DNA from: Betaproteobacteria bacterium
Lineage (GTDB): Bacteria; Pseudomonadota; Gammaproteobacteria; Burkholderiales; SG8-41
Direction: 5' to 3'
Length of the DNA: 16,830 nucleotides
NCBI GenBank assembly: GCA_025356695.1
Contig: JANXSE010000020.1
Location: forward strand, 1 to 16,830
Positions 9,265 to 16,348 of the stretch are shown here, piece after piece. The position numbers and the translations under genes are program-made. The first letter of the stretch is position 1, and every line of letters starts with the position of its first letter. A model generated the notes under the pieces. It was given only the letters and a program-made list of their open reading frames with translations. It ran no database searches and was not told the DNA's origin.

Positions 9265-10365
9265 TCAGTTCGGCTCGTCTTCCGGCAGCACGTAACCGGT
9301 GACCTGCAGATCGAAACCCGCCATGCTCGGCATTCTACGCGGCTTCGACATCAATCGCATTTTCGTCACCTTCAGATCGCGCAGGATCTGCGCGCCGATG
9401 CCGTAGGTGCGCAGCGCGTTTTTCGGATTGACCGGAATGGCGCCCGGCAGTGCCCGTTCCGCCAGATCGTCGGCAGTTTCGGGACGGTGCAGCAGCACGA
9501 TGACGCCGCATTCCGAACGCGCCACCGCGGCGAGTGCGCGGTTGAAATTCCACGAGTGGCTGGCGCTTTTCACATCGAGCAGGTCGATCACCGACAGCGG
9601 CTCGTGCACACGCACCAGTGCCTCGCGCCCGGGCTTCAACTCGCCGCGCACCAGCGCCAGATGCGTGGCGTTGCCGATGCGGTCGCTGTAAACCACCAGC
9701 TTGAATTTACCCTGCACCGTTTCGACTTCACGCTCGGAGACGCGCTGCACCAGCGATTCGGTGCGACTGCGGTAATGAATGAGATCGGCGATGGTACCGA
9801 TCTTGATGCCGTGTTGCTGACCGAACTCGATCAAGTCCGGCAGGCGCGCCATTTCGCCGTCTTCCTTCAGGATTTCACAGATCACCGCCGCCGGCGTCAC
9901 GCCGGCAAGCTGCGCGAGATCGCAACCGGCTTCGGTATGGCCGGCACGCACCAGCACACCACCGTTCTGCGCCTTCAGCGGGAAAATGTGCCCTGGTTGC
10001 ACGATATCCGCGGGGCCGGCGTCGGCGCGTACCGCCGCCTGCACCGTGCGCGCACGGTCCGCCGCCGAAATACCGGTGGTCACGCCCTCGGCCGCTTCGA
10101 TCGACGCCGTGAAATTGGTGCCCAGCGGCGAATTGTTGTGCGACACCATCAGCGGCAGGTTGAGTTGCCGGCATTTCTCTTCGGTCAGTGTCAGACAGAT
10201 CAGGCCGCGGCCGTAGCGCGCCATGAAGTTGATCGTCTCCGGCGTGACAAAGTCGGCGGCCTGCACGAGATCGCCCTCGTTCTCGCGGTCTTCTTCATCA
10301 ACGAGGATGACCATTTTGCCGGCACGCATGTCGGCAATGATTTCGGGAGTAGTGCTGACAGCCAT
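9265..10365 (-). CDS. ribBA: 3,4-dihydroxy-2-butanone-4-phosphate synthase with degenerate GTP cyclohydrolase II domain (RibBX-like)
   Basis: The N-terminal ~205 residues are a complete RibB domain that makes the four-carbon unit of riboflavin from ribulose 5-phosphate. Visible signatures are [11 protein letters not shown] (Mg-binding acidic loop), [41 protein letters not shown] and [16 protein letters not shown]. The C-terminal part, about residues 206-366, aligns with GTP cyclohydrolase II only in outline: it keeps the late [15 protein letters not shown] segment. It lacks the GDxxGSLRCDCG zinc site, whose position is taken by [18 protein letters not shown] (about 256-273), and it lacks the GRGIGL region. 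Its only Cys in this area is in SECGVIV. It is therefore probably unable to hydrolyse GTP. The ATG at 10365 has AGGAA upstream and lies 1 base after the ribE stop. Gene databases usually label such proteins bifunctional RibBA. Confidence 0.96.
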   Translation of the reverse strand: MAVSTTPEIIADMRAGKMVILVDEEDRENEGDLVQAADFVTPETINFMARYGRGLICLTLTEEKCRQLNLPLMVSHNNSPLGTNFTASIEAAEGVTTGISAADRARTVQAAVRADAGPADIVQPGHIFPLKAQNGGVLVRAGHTEAGCDLAQLAGVTPAAVICEILKEDGEMARLPDLIEFGQQHGIKIGTIADLIHYRSRTESLVQRVSEREVETVQGKFKLVVYSDRIGNATHLALVRGELKPGREALVRVHEPLSVIDLLDVKSASHSWNFNRALAAVARSECGVIVLLHRPETADDLAERALPGAIPVNPKNALRTYGIGAQILRDLKVTKMRLMSKPRRMPSMAGFDLQVTGYVLPEDEPN

Positions 10366-10366
10366 G

Positions 10367-10957
10367 TTAGTTCCTGAATTGTGACAATCGCTCGGCGTAG
10401 CGCGCGATTGTATCGACTTCGATGTTTACTTTTTTGCCGGCCGCCAGAACGCCGAGATTGGTTGCCTGCAACGTATGCGGGATGAGATTGACTTCGAACA
10501 CGCAGTCTTCGACCGCATTGACCGTGAGGCTCACGCCGTCCACCGCAATCGAGCCTTTGCGCGCGACGTATTTTGCCAGTTCGCGTGGCACTTCGACCGC
10601 CAGCGTGCGATTGTCGCCAGCGGCGTCGAAACGCAGCACGCTGCCGATGCCGTCGACATGGCCGCTGACGATATGACCGTCGAGGCCGTCGCCGACCCTC
10701 AGCGATTTTTCCAGATTGACCGCCGCACCGGCAACGAAACCGGCGGTGCAGGCCAGCGTCTCGCGCGACAGGTCGAAGGCCAGCCGCGGCGCCGCCAACC
10801 CCACTACCGTCAGGCAGGCGCCGTTGACGGCGATGCTGTCGCCCAATTTGACACCATTGAGATCAAGCGCGCCGCTGTCAATGCCGATGCGCACGCCGCC
10901 GCTGGTCGGCGACACCGCGCCGATTTTACCCACCGCCTGGATAATGCCGGTAAACAT
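10367..10957 (-). CDS. ribE: Riboflavin synthase, alpha chain
   Basis: The enzyme dismutates two lumazine molecules into riboflavin and the pyrimidine substrate that RibH reuses. The 196-residue protein has the internal duplication of the family. The first barrel begins [10 protein letters not shown], the canonical start, and contains [13 protein letters not shown]. The second begins near [12 protein letters not shown] and contains [13 protein letters not shown], followed by the C-terminal [12 protein letters not shown] trimerisation region. Length and motifs are complete. The ATG at 10957 overlaps the ribD stop codon as TGATG, and the next gene, ribBA, starts 1 base after the ribE stop, so ribD, ribE and ribBA appear to be coupled. 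I saw no FMN riboswitch in front of it. Confidence 0.98.
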   Translation of the reverse strand: MFTGIIQAVGKIGAVSPTSGGVRIGIDSGALDLNGVKLGDSIAVNGACLTVVGLAAPRLAFDLSRETLACTAGFVAGAAVNLEKSLRVGDGLDGHIVSGHVDGIGSVLRFDAAGDNRTLAVEVPRELAKYVARKGSIAVDGVSLTVNAVEDCVFEVNLIPHTLQATNLGVLAAGKKVNIEVDTIARYAERLSQFRN

Positions 10958-12033
10958 CAGACGAACCTCGCCAGTAAACGCAGATCGCCACCGATCATGC
11001 GGGTTTCATTGATCACCAGTTTCTGCCGCGCATCCAGCGACGCCAGCGCCGGCAATGCGGCCATGCCCTGCGCCGTGTCACCGAGCAGACAGGGCGCGAG
11101 ATACACCAGCAGTTCATCAACACAACCTTCCCGGATCAGCGAGCCGTTGAGTTTGTGCCCGGCCTCGACGTGCAGTTCATTGACGCCGCGGCGGCCGAGT
11201 TCGGCGAGCAGCGCCGGCAGTTCGACCTTGCCCGCGGCATTCGGCAGTACGACAATTTCGGCGCCGCGTTCGCGCAGCGCTTTGCTTCGGGCTGCATCAT
11301 CGCGCGCGCAGAAAATCAGCGTGCCGCCACCGGCGAGAATTTTCGCCGTCGGCGGCGTTTCCAGCAGGCTGTCGACCACCACGCGCAACGGCTGGCGCGT
11401 CGTTTCGACCTCGCGCACGTTGAGTTGCGGGTCGTCGTCCTTCACCGTGCCGATGCCGGTCAGCACCGCGCAGGCCCGCGCGCGCCAGTGATGGCCGTCA
11501 CGCCGCGCCTCGCTGCCGGTGATCCACTGGCTCTGTCCGCTGGCAAGCGCGGTGCGTCCGTCGAGGCTGGCTGCGATTTTCACGCGCAGCCACGGCCGGC
11601 CGCGCGTCAGCCGTGAAACAAAACCGATGTTCAGTTCACGCGCTTCTGTTTCGCGTACGCCGCACAGCGTCTCGATATTGGCCGCGCGCAAACGGGCGAA
11701 GCCCTGGCCTGCCGTGCGCGGGTCGGGGTCCTGCATCGCCGCCACCACGCGCTTGATGCCGGCCGCCACCAGCGCCTCGTCGCAGGGTGGCGTGCGGCCG
11801 TGATGATGGCAGGGTTCGAGCGCGACGTACGCAGTGGCGCCGCGCGCGCGTTCGCCCGCCGCTTTCAACGCAATGACTTCGGCATGCGGCTCGCCCGCGC
11901 GCGCATGCCAGCCCTCGCCGACGATGGCGTCATCGCGCACCAGCACGCAACCGACGCGCGGGTTCGGCGTGGTCGTGTAAAGACCGCGTTCCGCCAGCGT
12001 CAGCGCGCGTGCCATGTAATCGTCGTCAGTCAT
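10957..12033 (-). CDS. ribD: Bifunctional diaminohydroxyphosphoribosylaminopyrimidine deaminase / 5-amino-6-(5-phosphoribosylamino)uracil reductase
   Basis: RibD carries out two consecutive steps of riboflavin synthesis: deamination of the pyrimidine, then NADPH-dependent reduction of the ribosyl side chain. The 358-residue protein has both domains. The deaminase half contains TPNPRVGCVLV, the zinc site HAE at residues 50-52 (GEPHAEVIAL), and PCHHHGRTPPC with Cys75 and Cys84, all intact. The reductase half starts around residue 145 with RPWLRVKIAASLDGRTAL, then SQWITGSEARRDGHHWRA, GIGTVKDDDPQLNVR, and ends with the NELHVEAGHKLNGSLI region typical of the dihydrofolate-reductase-like fold. The ATG at 12033 begins MTDDDYMARALTLAERG, a good family start. 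Between nrdR and ribD is a 97-bp space with an inverted repeat. Confidence 0.98.
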   Translation of the reverse strand: MTDDDYMARALTLAERGLYTTTPNPRVGCVLVRDDAIVGEGWHARAGEPHAEVIALKAAGERARGATAYVALEPCHHHGRTPPCDEALVAAGIKRVVAAMQDPDPRTAGQGFARLRAANIETLCGVRETEARELNIGFVSRLTRGRPWLRVKIAASLDGRTALASGQSQWITGSEARRDGHHWRARACAVLTGIGTVKDDDPQLNVREVETTRQPLRVVVDSLLETPPTAKILAGGGTLIFCARDDAARSKALRERGAEIVVLPNAAGKVELPALLAELGRRGVNELHVEAGHKLNGSLIREGCVDELLVYLAPCLLGDTAQGMAALPALASLDARQKLVINETRMIGGDLRLLARFV

Positions 12034-12130
12034 GTGAGTGAGGCGTAAGGGGTTAGGCGTGAGGTGCGGGTCATCGGTCGTGATGCGGCGGCGCTTCCGG
12101 CGACGCCCCTCACGCCTAACTCCTCACCCC
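12034..12130. repeat. GTGAGG-rich inverted repeat between nrdR and ribD
   Basis: GTTAGGCGTGAGG (12052-12064) is perfectly complementary to CCTCACGCCTAAC (12108-12120), 43 bases apart. Around these arms the sequence is built from variants of GTGAGG/GGCGTGAGG, such as GTGAGTGAGGCGTAAGGGG on the left and CTCCTCACCCCTCACTT on the right. The repeated short motif resembles the TCACGCCTCACGCCT-type intergenic repeats of several proteobacteria (from memory). It fills the only sizeable gap within the glyA-nrdR-rib run and could form a long hairpin in the transcript. Confidence 0.7.
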
Positions 12131-12592
12131 TCACTTCTTAACCGGTTTGCGCACTTCCTTGATGGCATCCTGGAAATCGTCGATGTCCTGAAAGCTCTTG
12201 TAGACCGACGCGAAGCGGATGTAGGCCACGTCGTCGAGTTTGTAGAGCTCCTTCATTACCATCTCGCCGATGCGCCGCGACGGCATCTCGCGTTCGCCGA
12301 GTGCGAGCACCTGTTGCGTGATCGAGAGAATGGCATCATCGACCAGCGGCGTCGGCACCGGCCGCTTGTGCAGCGCGCGCATGAAACCGGTGCGCAGTTT
12401 TTCCTGATCAAACTCGGTGCGGCTGCCGTCCTGTTTGACCACCTGCGGCATGCGCAGCTCGACGGTTTCATAGGTCGTGAAACGCTTGTTGCAGGCCGGG
12501 CAGCGGCGGCGCCGGCGGATGCTGTCGCCCGCCTCGCTCACACGCGAATCGATGACCTGGGTATTTTCGTCTTTACAGAACGGGCAGTGCAT
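12131..12592 (-). CDS. nrdR: Transcriptional repressor NrdR
   Basis: NrdR senses adenine nucleotides and represses the ribonucleotide reductase genes by binding NrdR boxes. The 153-residue protein has an N-terminal zinc ribbon with Cys3, Cys6, Cys31 and Cys34 (MHCPFCKDE and RCPACNKRF), all present, with [15 protein letters not shown] between them. An ATP-cone domain follows: [38 protein letters not shown], and [21 protein letters not shown], a very characteristic end. The tail EVRKPVKK is short. The ATG at 12592 lies 2 bases after the glyA stop, so the two genes form one unit. NrdR has no obvious target here; its boxes are expected upstream of nrd operons elsewhere. Confidence 0.98.
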   Translation of the reverse strand: MHCPFCKDENTQVIDSRVSEAGDSIRRRRRCPACNKRFTTYETVELRMPQVVKQDGSRTEFDQEKLRTGFMRALHKRPVPTPLVDDAILSITQQVLALGEREMPSRRIGEMVMKELYKLDDVAYIRFASVYKSFQDIDDFQDAIKEVRKPVKK

Positions 12593-12594
12593 TG

Positions 12595-13842
12595 TCAGCC
12601 GTAGACCGGCAGCTTCGCGCAGATCGCCTTGACCTCTTCTGCCACGCGGGCGATCACTTTTTCGTCGGCCGGCGCGTCGAGCACATCGGCAATGAGGTTC
12701 GCGAGCTGGCGGGTTTCGGCAGCGCCGAAACCGCGCGTGGTGATCGCCGGCGAACCCAGACGGATGCCGCTAGTCACCATCGGTTTTTGCGGATCGTTCG
12801 GAATGGCGTTTTTATTGACCGTGATGTGGGCGCGCCCCAGTACATTCTCGGCATCCTTGCCGGTGATCTTCTTCGCCTGCAGGTCGACCAGGAACAGATG
12901 GCAGTCCGTACGCCCCGAAACGATGCGCAGGCCGCGCTCTTGCAGTGCACCGGCCATCGTTTTGGCGTTATCGAGCACCTTCTGCTGGTAGACCTTGAAC
13001 TCGGGTTGCAGCGCTTCCTGCAAGGCCACCGCCTTGGCGGCGATGACGTGCATCAGCGGGCCACCCTGCGTCGACGGGAAGATCGCCGAGTTGAGCGCTT
13101 TTTCATGCTGCGCACCGGCCAGAATCAGGCCGCCGCGCGGGCCGCGCAGCGTCTTGTGCGTGGTGCTCGTGACGAAATCGGCAATGCCGACCGGCGAGGG
13201 ATAGAGCCCAGTCGCCACCAACCCGGCATAGTGGGCGATGTCGGACATCAGCAAGGCACCGACAGAATCGGCGATGGCGCGGAAACGTTTCCAGTCGATC
13301 GCCAGCGCATAGGCCGACGCACCGGTGACGATCATCTTCGGTTTGTGTTCTTTGGCGAGGCGCTCGACCTCGGCGTAATCGATTTCCTCGGTCTTCGGAT
13401 CGAGGCCGTAGGTAACGACGCTGTAGAGTTTGCCGGAGAGATTGACCGACGCGCCGTGGGTCAGATGCCCGCCATGTGCCAGCGACATGCCGAGGATGGT
13501 GTCGCCGGGTTTCAGCATCGCCGTGTAAACGGCGAAGTTGGCCTGCGAGCCCGAGTGCGGCTGCACGTTGGCATATTCGGCGCCGAACAGTTTCTTCGCG
13601 CGGTCGATCGCCAGTTGCTCGGCGATATCAACGAACTCACAACCGCCGTAATAGCGCTTGCCAGGATAACCCTCGGCGTATTTATTCGTCAGCACCGAGC
13701 CCTGCGCTTCGAGCACGCACGGGCTGGCGTAGTTTTCAGAAGCGATCAGCTCGATATGGTCTTCCTGGCGCTGTACTTCGCGTGAAATCGCCGACCACAA
13801 TTCGGGGTCGAAGGCGGAAATTTTGTCGTTGCGTGAAAACAT
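12595..13842 (-). CDS. glyA: Serine hydroxymethyltransferase
   Basis: GlyA interconverts serine and glycine with tetrahydrofolate, supplying one-carbon units for purines, thymidylate and methionine. The 415-residue PLP enzyme is full length. Key elements are [70 protein letters not shown], and [13 protein letters not shown]. The PLP-binding lysine is Lys230 in that last motif, equivalent to Lys229 of the E. coli enzyme. [14 protein letters not shown] is present near the C-terminus. The ATG at 13842 begins [16 protein letters not shown], as in related enzymes; the Shine-Dalgarno sequence is weak. It is the first gene of the run and divergent from the TRAP genes. A possible extended -10 promoter lies 35 bp upstream. 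Confidence 0.99.
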   Translation of the reverse strand: MFSRNDKISAFDPELWSAISREVQRQEDHIELIASENYASPCVLEAQGSVLTNKYAEGYPGKRYYGGCEFVDIAEQLAIDRAKKLFGAEYANVQPHSGSQANFAVYTAMLKPGDTILGMSLAHGGHLTHGASVNLSGKLYSVVTYGLDPKTEEIDYAEVERLAKEHKPKMIVTGASAYALAIDWKRFRAIADSVGALLMSDIAHYAGLVATGLYPSPVGIADFVTSTTHKTLRGPRGGLILAGAQHEKALNSAIFPSTQGGPLMHVIAAKAVALQEALQPEFKVYQQKVLDNAKTMAGALQERGLRIVSGRTDCHLFLVDLQAKKITGKDAENVLGRAHITVNKNAIPNDPQKPMVTSGIRLGSPAITTRGFGAAETRQLANLIADVLDAPADEKVIARVAEEVKAICAKLPVYG

Positions 13843-13876
13843 GGCGGCAAGTCAGTCTTTGGTTTGTAAACGATTG

Positions 13877-13885
13877 ATTTTAGCA
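13877..13885 (-). promoter_or_regulatory. Possible extended -10 promoter for the glyA operon
   Basis: On the minus strand TGCTAAAAT fits an extended -10 element (TGn plus TAAAAT). The predicted transcript start would lie about 28 bases before the glyA ATG. No good -35 was seen at the right distance, which extended -10 promoters tolerate. This is weak evidence. Confidence 0.3.
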
Positions 13886-13898
13886 TTATTAGTCGCCG

Positions 13899-13928
13899 CC
13901 CCGCAGGGCGCGGGGGGCCGCTTTTTTT
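13899..13928 (+). terminator. GC-rich hairpin with T-run in the glyA/TRAP intergenic region
   Basis: CCCCGC (13899-13904) and GCGGGG (13910-13915) form a stem with a 5-base loop, followed after GGCCGC by seven T (13922-13928). The shape is that of a plus-strand intrinsic terminator, but no plus-strand gene is close upstream. It may protect the TRAP promoter from transcription entering from the left. Confidence 0.3.
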
Positions 13929-13956
13929 GCCTGCGGGCACGTAATTTGCGTATCAT
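13927..13956 (+). promoter_or_regulatory. Candidate sigma-70 promoter for the TRAP membrane-subunit genes
   Basis: TTGCCT (13927-13932) and TATCAT (13951-13956) are separated by 18 bases, a reasonable -35/-10 pair. The start would fall near 13963, about 43 bases before the TTG start codon. Identified by eye only. Confidence 0.4.
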
Positions 13957-14005
13957 TGGCGCCGTCCGCCCCACTGATAACGAGCCGTTTCCGGAGACGA
14001 AGAAA

Positions 14006-14545
14006 TTGGAAAAGCTGCTGGCGTTCTCCAGCCTGATCGATCGCCTGAACCAGAAAGTCGCGGTGTTCGCGGACTGGCTGGTGCTGCTCTCCTGCCTGAT
14101 CAGCGCTGGCAATGCGTTTTCGCGTTACTCCTTCAGCCTGAGCTCGAATGCCTGGCTGGAAATCCAGTGGTACATGTTCGGCGCCATGATCCTGCTCGGT
14201 GCCTCGTATACGCTGAAGAAAAACGAGCACGTACGCGTCGACATCGTCTACGGCCACCTCTCGACGCGCGCACAAATCTGGATCGACATTGTCGGCGGTG
14301 TGCTGTTTCTGCTGCCGGCCACCGTCATCATCGGCTGGCTGGCGTGGCCGATGTTTCACAATTCCTTTGCGCAGAATGAAATCTCCAGCAACGCCGGGGG
14401 GCTCCTGCGCTGGCCGATCAAACTGATGATCCCGCTCGGCTTCTGGCTGCTGACACTGCAGGGCATCTCTGAAGTGATCAAACGCATTGCCATGCTCACC
14501 GGGCACCTGACCGCCGACGTGCACTACGAAAGGCCGCTGCAATGA
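14006..14545 (+). CDS. TRAP transporter small permease subunit (DctQ family)
   Basis: This is the small membrane subunit of a tripartite ATP-independent periplasmic (TRAP) transporter, which uses the sodium or proton gradient to take up acids or similar solutes. The protein has 179 residues and four membrane helices at about 18-40, 50-68, 92-114 and 136-157. The segment WLEIQWYMFGAMILLGASYTL followed by NEHVRVDI is the conserved DctQ signature. The sequence fits the mannitol/chloroaromatic-type branch best. The start is the TTG at 14006, because GGAG lies 9 bases upstream and residues further upstream do not resemble the family. The gene ends in an ATGA overlap with the large subunit gene, so the two are translationally coupled. 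Ligand unknown. Confidence 0.92.
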   Translation: MEKLLAFSSLIDRLNQKVAVFADWLVLLSCLISAGNAFSRYSFSLSSNAWLEIQWYMFGAMILLGASYTLKKNEHVRVDIVYGHLSTRAQIWIDIVGGVLFLLPATVIIGWLAWPMFHNSFAQNEISSNAGGLLRWPIKLMIPLGFWLLTLQGISEVIKRIAMLTGHLTADVHYERPLQ

Positions 14546-16200
14546 CGCGCGAGATCATGGCGCCGCTGATGTTCGGCGGCCTGATCGTGTTCATGCTGAT
14601 CGGTTATCCGGTGGCGTTTTCGCTAGCGGCGGTGGGGCTGTTCTTCGGTTTCATCGGCATCGAGCTCGGCTTCTTCCAGACCGCGCTGCTGCAGGCGCTG
14701 CCCGAGCGCGTGTTCGGCATCATCTCCAATGACCTCTTATTGGCAATTCCGTTTTTCACCTTCATGGGCGCGATTCTCGAGCGCTGCGGCCTCGCCGAAG
14801 ACCTGCTCGACAGCATGGGCCAGCTGTTCGGCCCGGTGCGCGGCGGCCTCGCCTATGCAGTGATCATCGTCGGCGCGATTCTCGGCGCCATCACCGGCAC
14901 GGTCGCCGCATCGGTGATCGCCATGGGCATCATTTCGCTGCCGATCATGATGCGTTACGGCTACAACATGCGGCTGGCCACCGGCGTCATCGCCGCCTCC
15001 GGCACCATCACGCAACTGATTCCGCCTTCGCTGGTGCTGGTCGTACTGGCCGACCAGCTCGGCCGCTCGGTCGGTGACATGTATGCCGGCGCGATCGGCC
15101 CCAGCATCGTGCAGGTTCTGCTGTTCTGCGCCTACATCGCCATCCTCAGCATCGTGCGCCCGCTCGACATGCCGGCGTTGCCGCCCGAGGCGCGCACGCT
15201 CAACGGCTGGCCGCTGATCCGCAAATGCCTGTGGGGCATGGTGCCGTCGATCGTGCTGATCTTCCTCGTGCTCGGCACCATTCTGATGGGACTGGCGACG
15301 CCGACCGAAGGCGGTGCGATGGGCGCAGTGGGCGCCATCGTGCTGGCGGTGCTGCACAGCGATCAGTTCTCGACGCGCGGCAAGTACGCCGCCTTCATTG
15401 CGCTGGTCACCATGGTACTGATCACCGCGCTATCGCTGATGGGCAGCGTGGCGGCGGGCCTGCTCGCAGTCGTGGAAAAACCGCTATTCGTCGTTTTCTA
15501 CATCGGCCTAGTTTTGGTGCTGCTCGAAGCCGTGTTCATCGTCAAGCTGCGCGGCCTGATCTGGGAGGCGTCGCAATCGACCATGCGCATCAGCGCGATG
15601 GTGATCTTCATCCTCGTCGGCTCGACGGTGTTCGGCCTCGTTTTCCGCGGCGTCGATGGCGACCTCTGGATCGAACACATGCTGACTTCGCTGCCCGGCG
15701 GCGTGGTCGGCTTCCTCATCTTCGTCAACCTGTTCGTGTTCTTTCTTGCCTTCTTCCTCGATTATTTCGAGATCGCCTTCATCATCATCCCGCTGTTGGC
15801 GCCGGTCGCCGACAAGCTGGGCATCGATCTGATCTGGTTCGGCGTGCTGCTCGGCGCCAACCTGCAGACGTCCTTCATGCATCCGCCGTTCGGCTTCGCG
15901 CTGTTTTACCTGCGCGGTATCGCGCCGAAGGAGGTCAAGAGTTCCGACATCTACTGGGGCGCGATCCCGTGGGTGGTGCTGCAGCTGATCCTCGTCAGCA
16001 TCGTCATCGCCTTCCCGGGACTGGTGACGAGCTTCATCGACAAGGGCCCGACCGCAGCGCCGACGTCGATTGAAATCCAGATGGAAGCGCCGCCGGTCGA
16101 TACACCGGGCGCGACCGATGCGGAAAAAGCCAGCAATGCGCGGACCGAAGAAGACAACGCCGCCGCCGATCTTGAAAAGGCGATCCGCAACAGCAAGTGA
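14542..16200 (+). CDS. TRAP transporter large permease subunit (DctM family, mannitol/chloroaromatic type)
   Basis: This is the large transport subunit. With 552 residues it is longer than the usual DctM of about 430. The family pattern is clear: PLMFGGLIVFMLIGYPVAFSL near the start, LAIPFFTFMGAILERCGLAEDLL, AVIIVGAILGAITGTVAASV, and GVIAASGTITQLIPPSLVLVVLADQLG, the conserved TQLIPPS loop. The second half carries LDYFEIAFIIIPLLAPVADKLG and TSFMHPPFGFALFYLRG. Extra length comes from an inserted region at about residues 272-333, with two further hydrophobic helices before LRGLIWEASQSTMRISAMV, and from a polar tail of roughly 50 residues after SFIDKGP, rich in Ala, Glu and Thr. The insertion is known in the mannitol/chloroaromatic (COG4664-like) branch. 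It overlaps the small subunit gene and is followed by a strong terminator. Confidence 0.95.
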   Translation: MTREIMAPLMFGGLIVFMLIGYPVAFSLAAVGLFFGFIGIELGFFQTALLQALPERVFGIISNDLLLAIPFFTFMGAILERCGLAEDLLDSMGQLFGPVRGGLAYAVIIVGAILGAITGTVAASVIAMGIISLPIMMRYGYNMRLATGVIAASGTITQLIPPSLVLVVLADQLGRSVGDMYAGAIGPSIVQVLLFCAYIAILSIVRPLDMPALPPEARTLNGWPLIRKCLWGMVPSIVLIFLVLGTILMGLATPTEGGAMGAVGAIVLAVLHSDQFSTRGKYAAFIALVTMVLITALSLMGSVAAGLLAVVEKPLFVVFYIGLVLVLLEAVFIVKLRGLIWEASQSTMRISAMVIFILVGSTVFGLVFRGVDGDLWIEHMLTSLPGGVVGFLIFVNLFVFFLAFFLDYFEIAFIIIPLLAPVADKLGIDLIWFGVLLGANLQTSFMHPPFGFALFYLRGIAPKEVKSSDIYWGAIPWVVLQLILVSIVIAFPGLVTSFIDKGPTAAPTSIEIQMEAPPVDTPGATDAEKASNARTEEDNAAADLEKAIRNSK

Positions 16201-16214
16201 TTACGTGATCGACA

Positions 16215-16254
16215 GGCCATAAAAAACCCCGCCGCAGCGGGGTTTTTTATGGCC
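16215..16254. terminator. Perfect bidirectional intrinsic terminator between TRAP genes
   Basis: An 18-bp perfect stem (16215-16232 with 16237-16254) with loop CGCA has an A-run on the left and a T-run on the right, so it works on both strands. It serves the large permease gene on plus and the binding-protein gene on minus. Confidence 0.95.
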
Positions 16255-16268
16255 GCACCAGCGCCCGT

Positions 16269-16348
16269 TTCTTGCGCGGGCGATGGGGTTCTCCGCGCTT
16301 ACTTCTTGCGCGGGCGATGAAGTTCTCCGCGCCTACTTCTTGCGCGGG
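16269..16348. repeat. 34-bp tandem repeats copying the tail of the TRAP binding-protein gene
   Basis: Two 34-base units (16269-16302 and 16303-16336) differ at only three positions, and a third partial copy of 12 bases runs from 16337 to 16348. Each unit begins TTCTTGCGCGGG, which on the minus strand is the last coding part (Pro-Arg-Lys-Lys) of the binding-protein gene. In the minus reading each later unit again offers the same end codons with a TAG or TAA stop. The true stop (TAG, 16333-16335) lies in the end of the second unit. The pattern suggests local duplication at the gene end. Confidence 0.85.

Noticed and set aside
8935..10377. 480-codon plus-strand open frame opposite ribH and ribBA
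   Set aside because: Mirror frame of the rib genes, with Arg/His/Gln-rich sequence and no recognisable domain.
10366..10380. FMN riboswitch in front of ribBA
   Set aside because: Only 1 base separates ribE from ribBA, and none of the other rib gene gaps shows the conserved RFN-element pattern. If there is one, it must be elsewhere.
13823..14005. Longer start for the small TRAP permease
   Set aside because: It would overlap the glyA start and the T-run hairpin, and the extra residues do not resemble DctQ; the TTG at 14006 has GGAG upstream.
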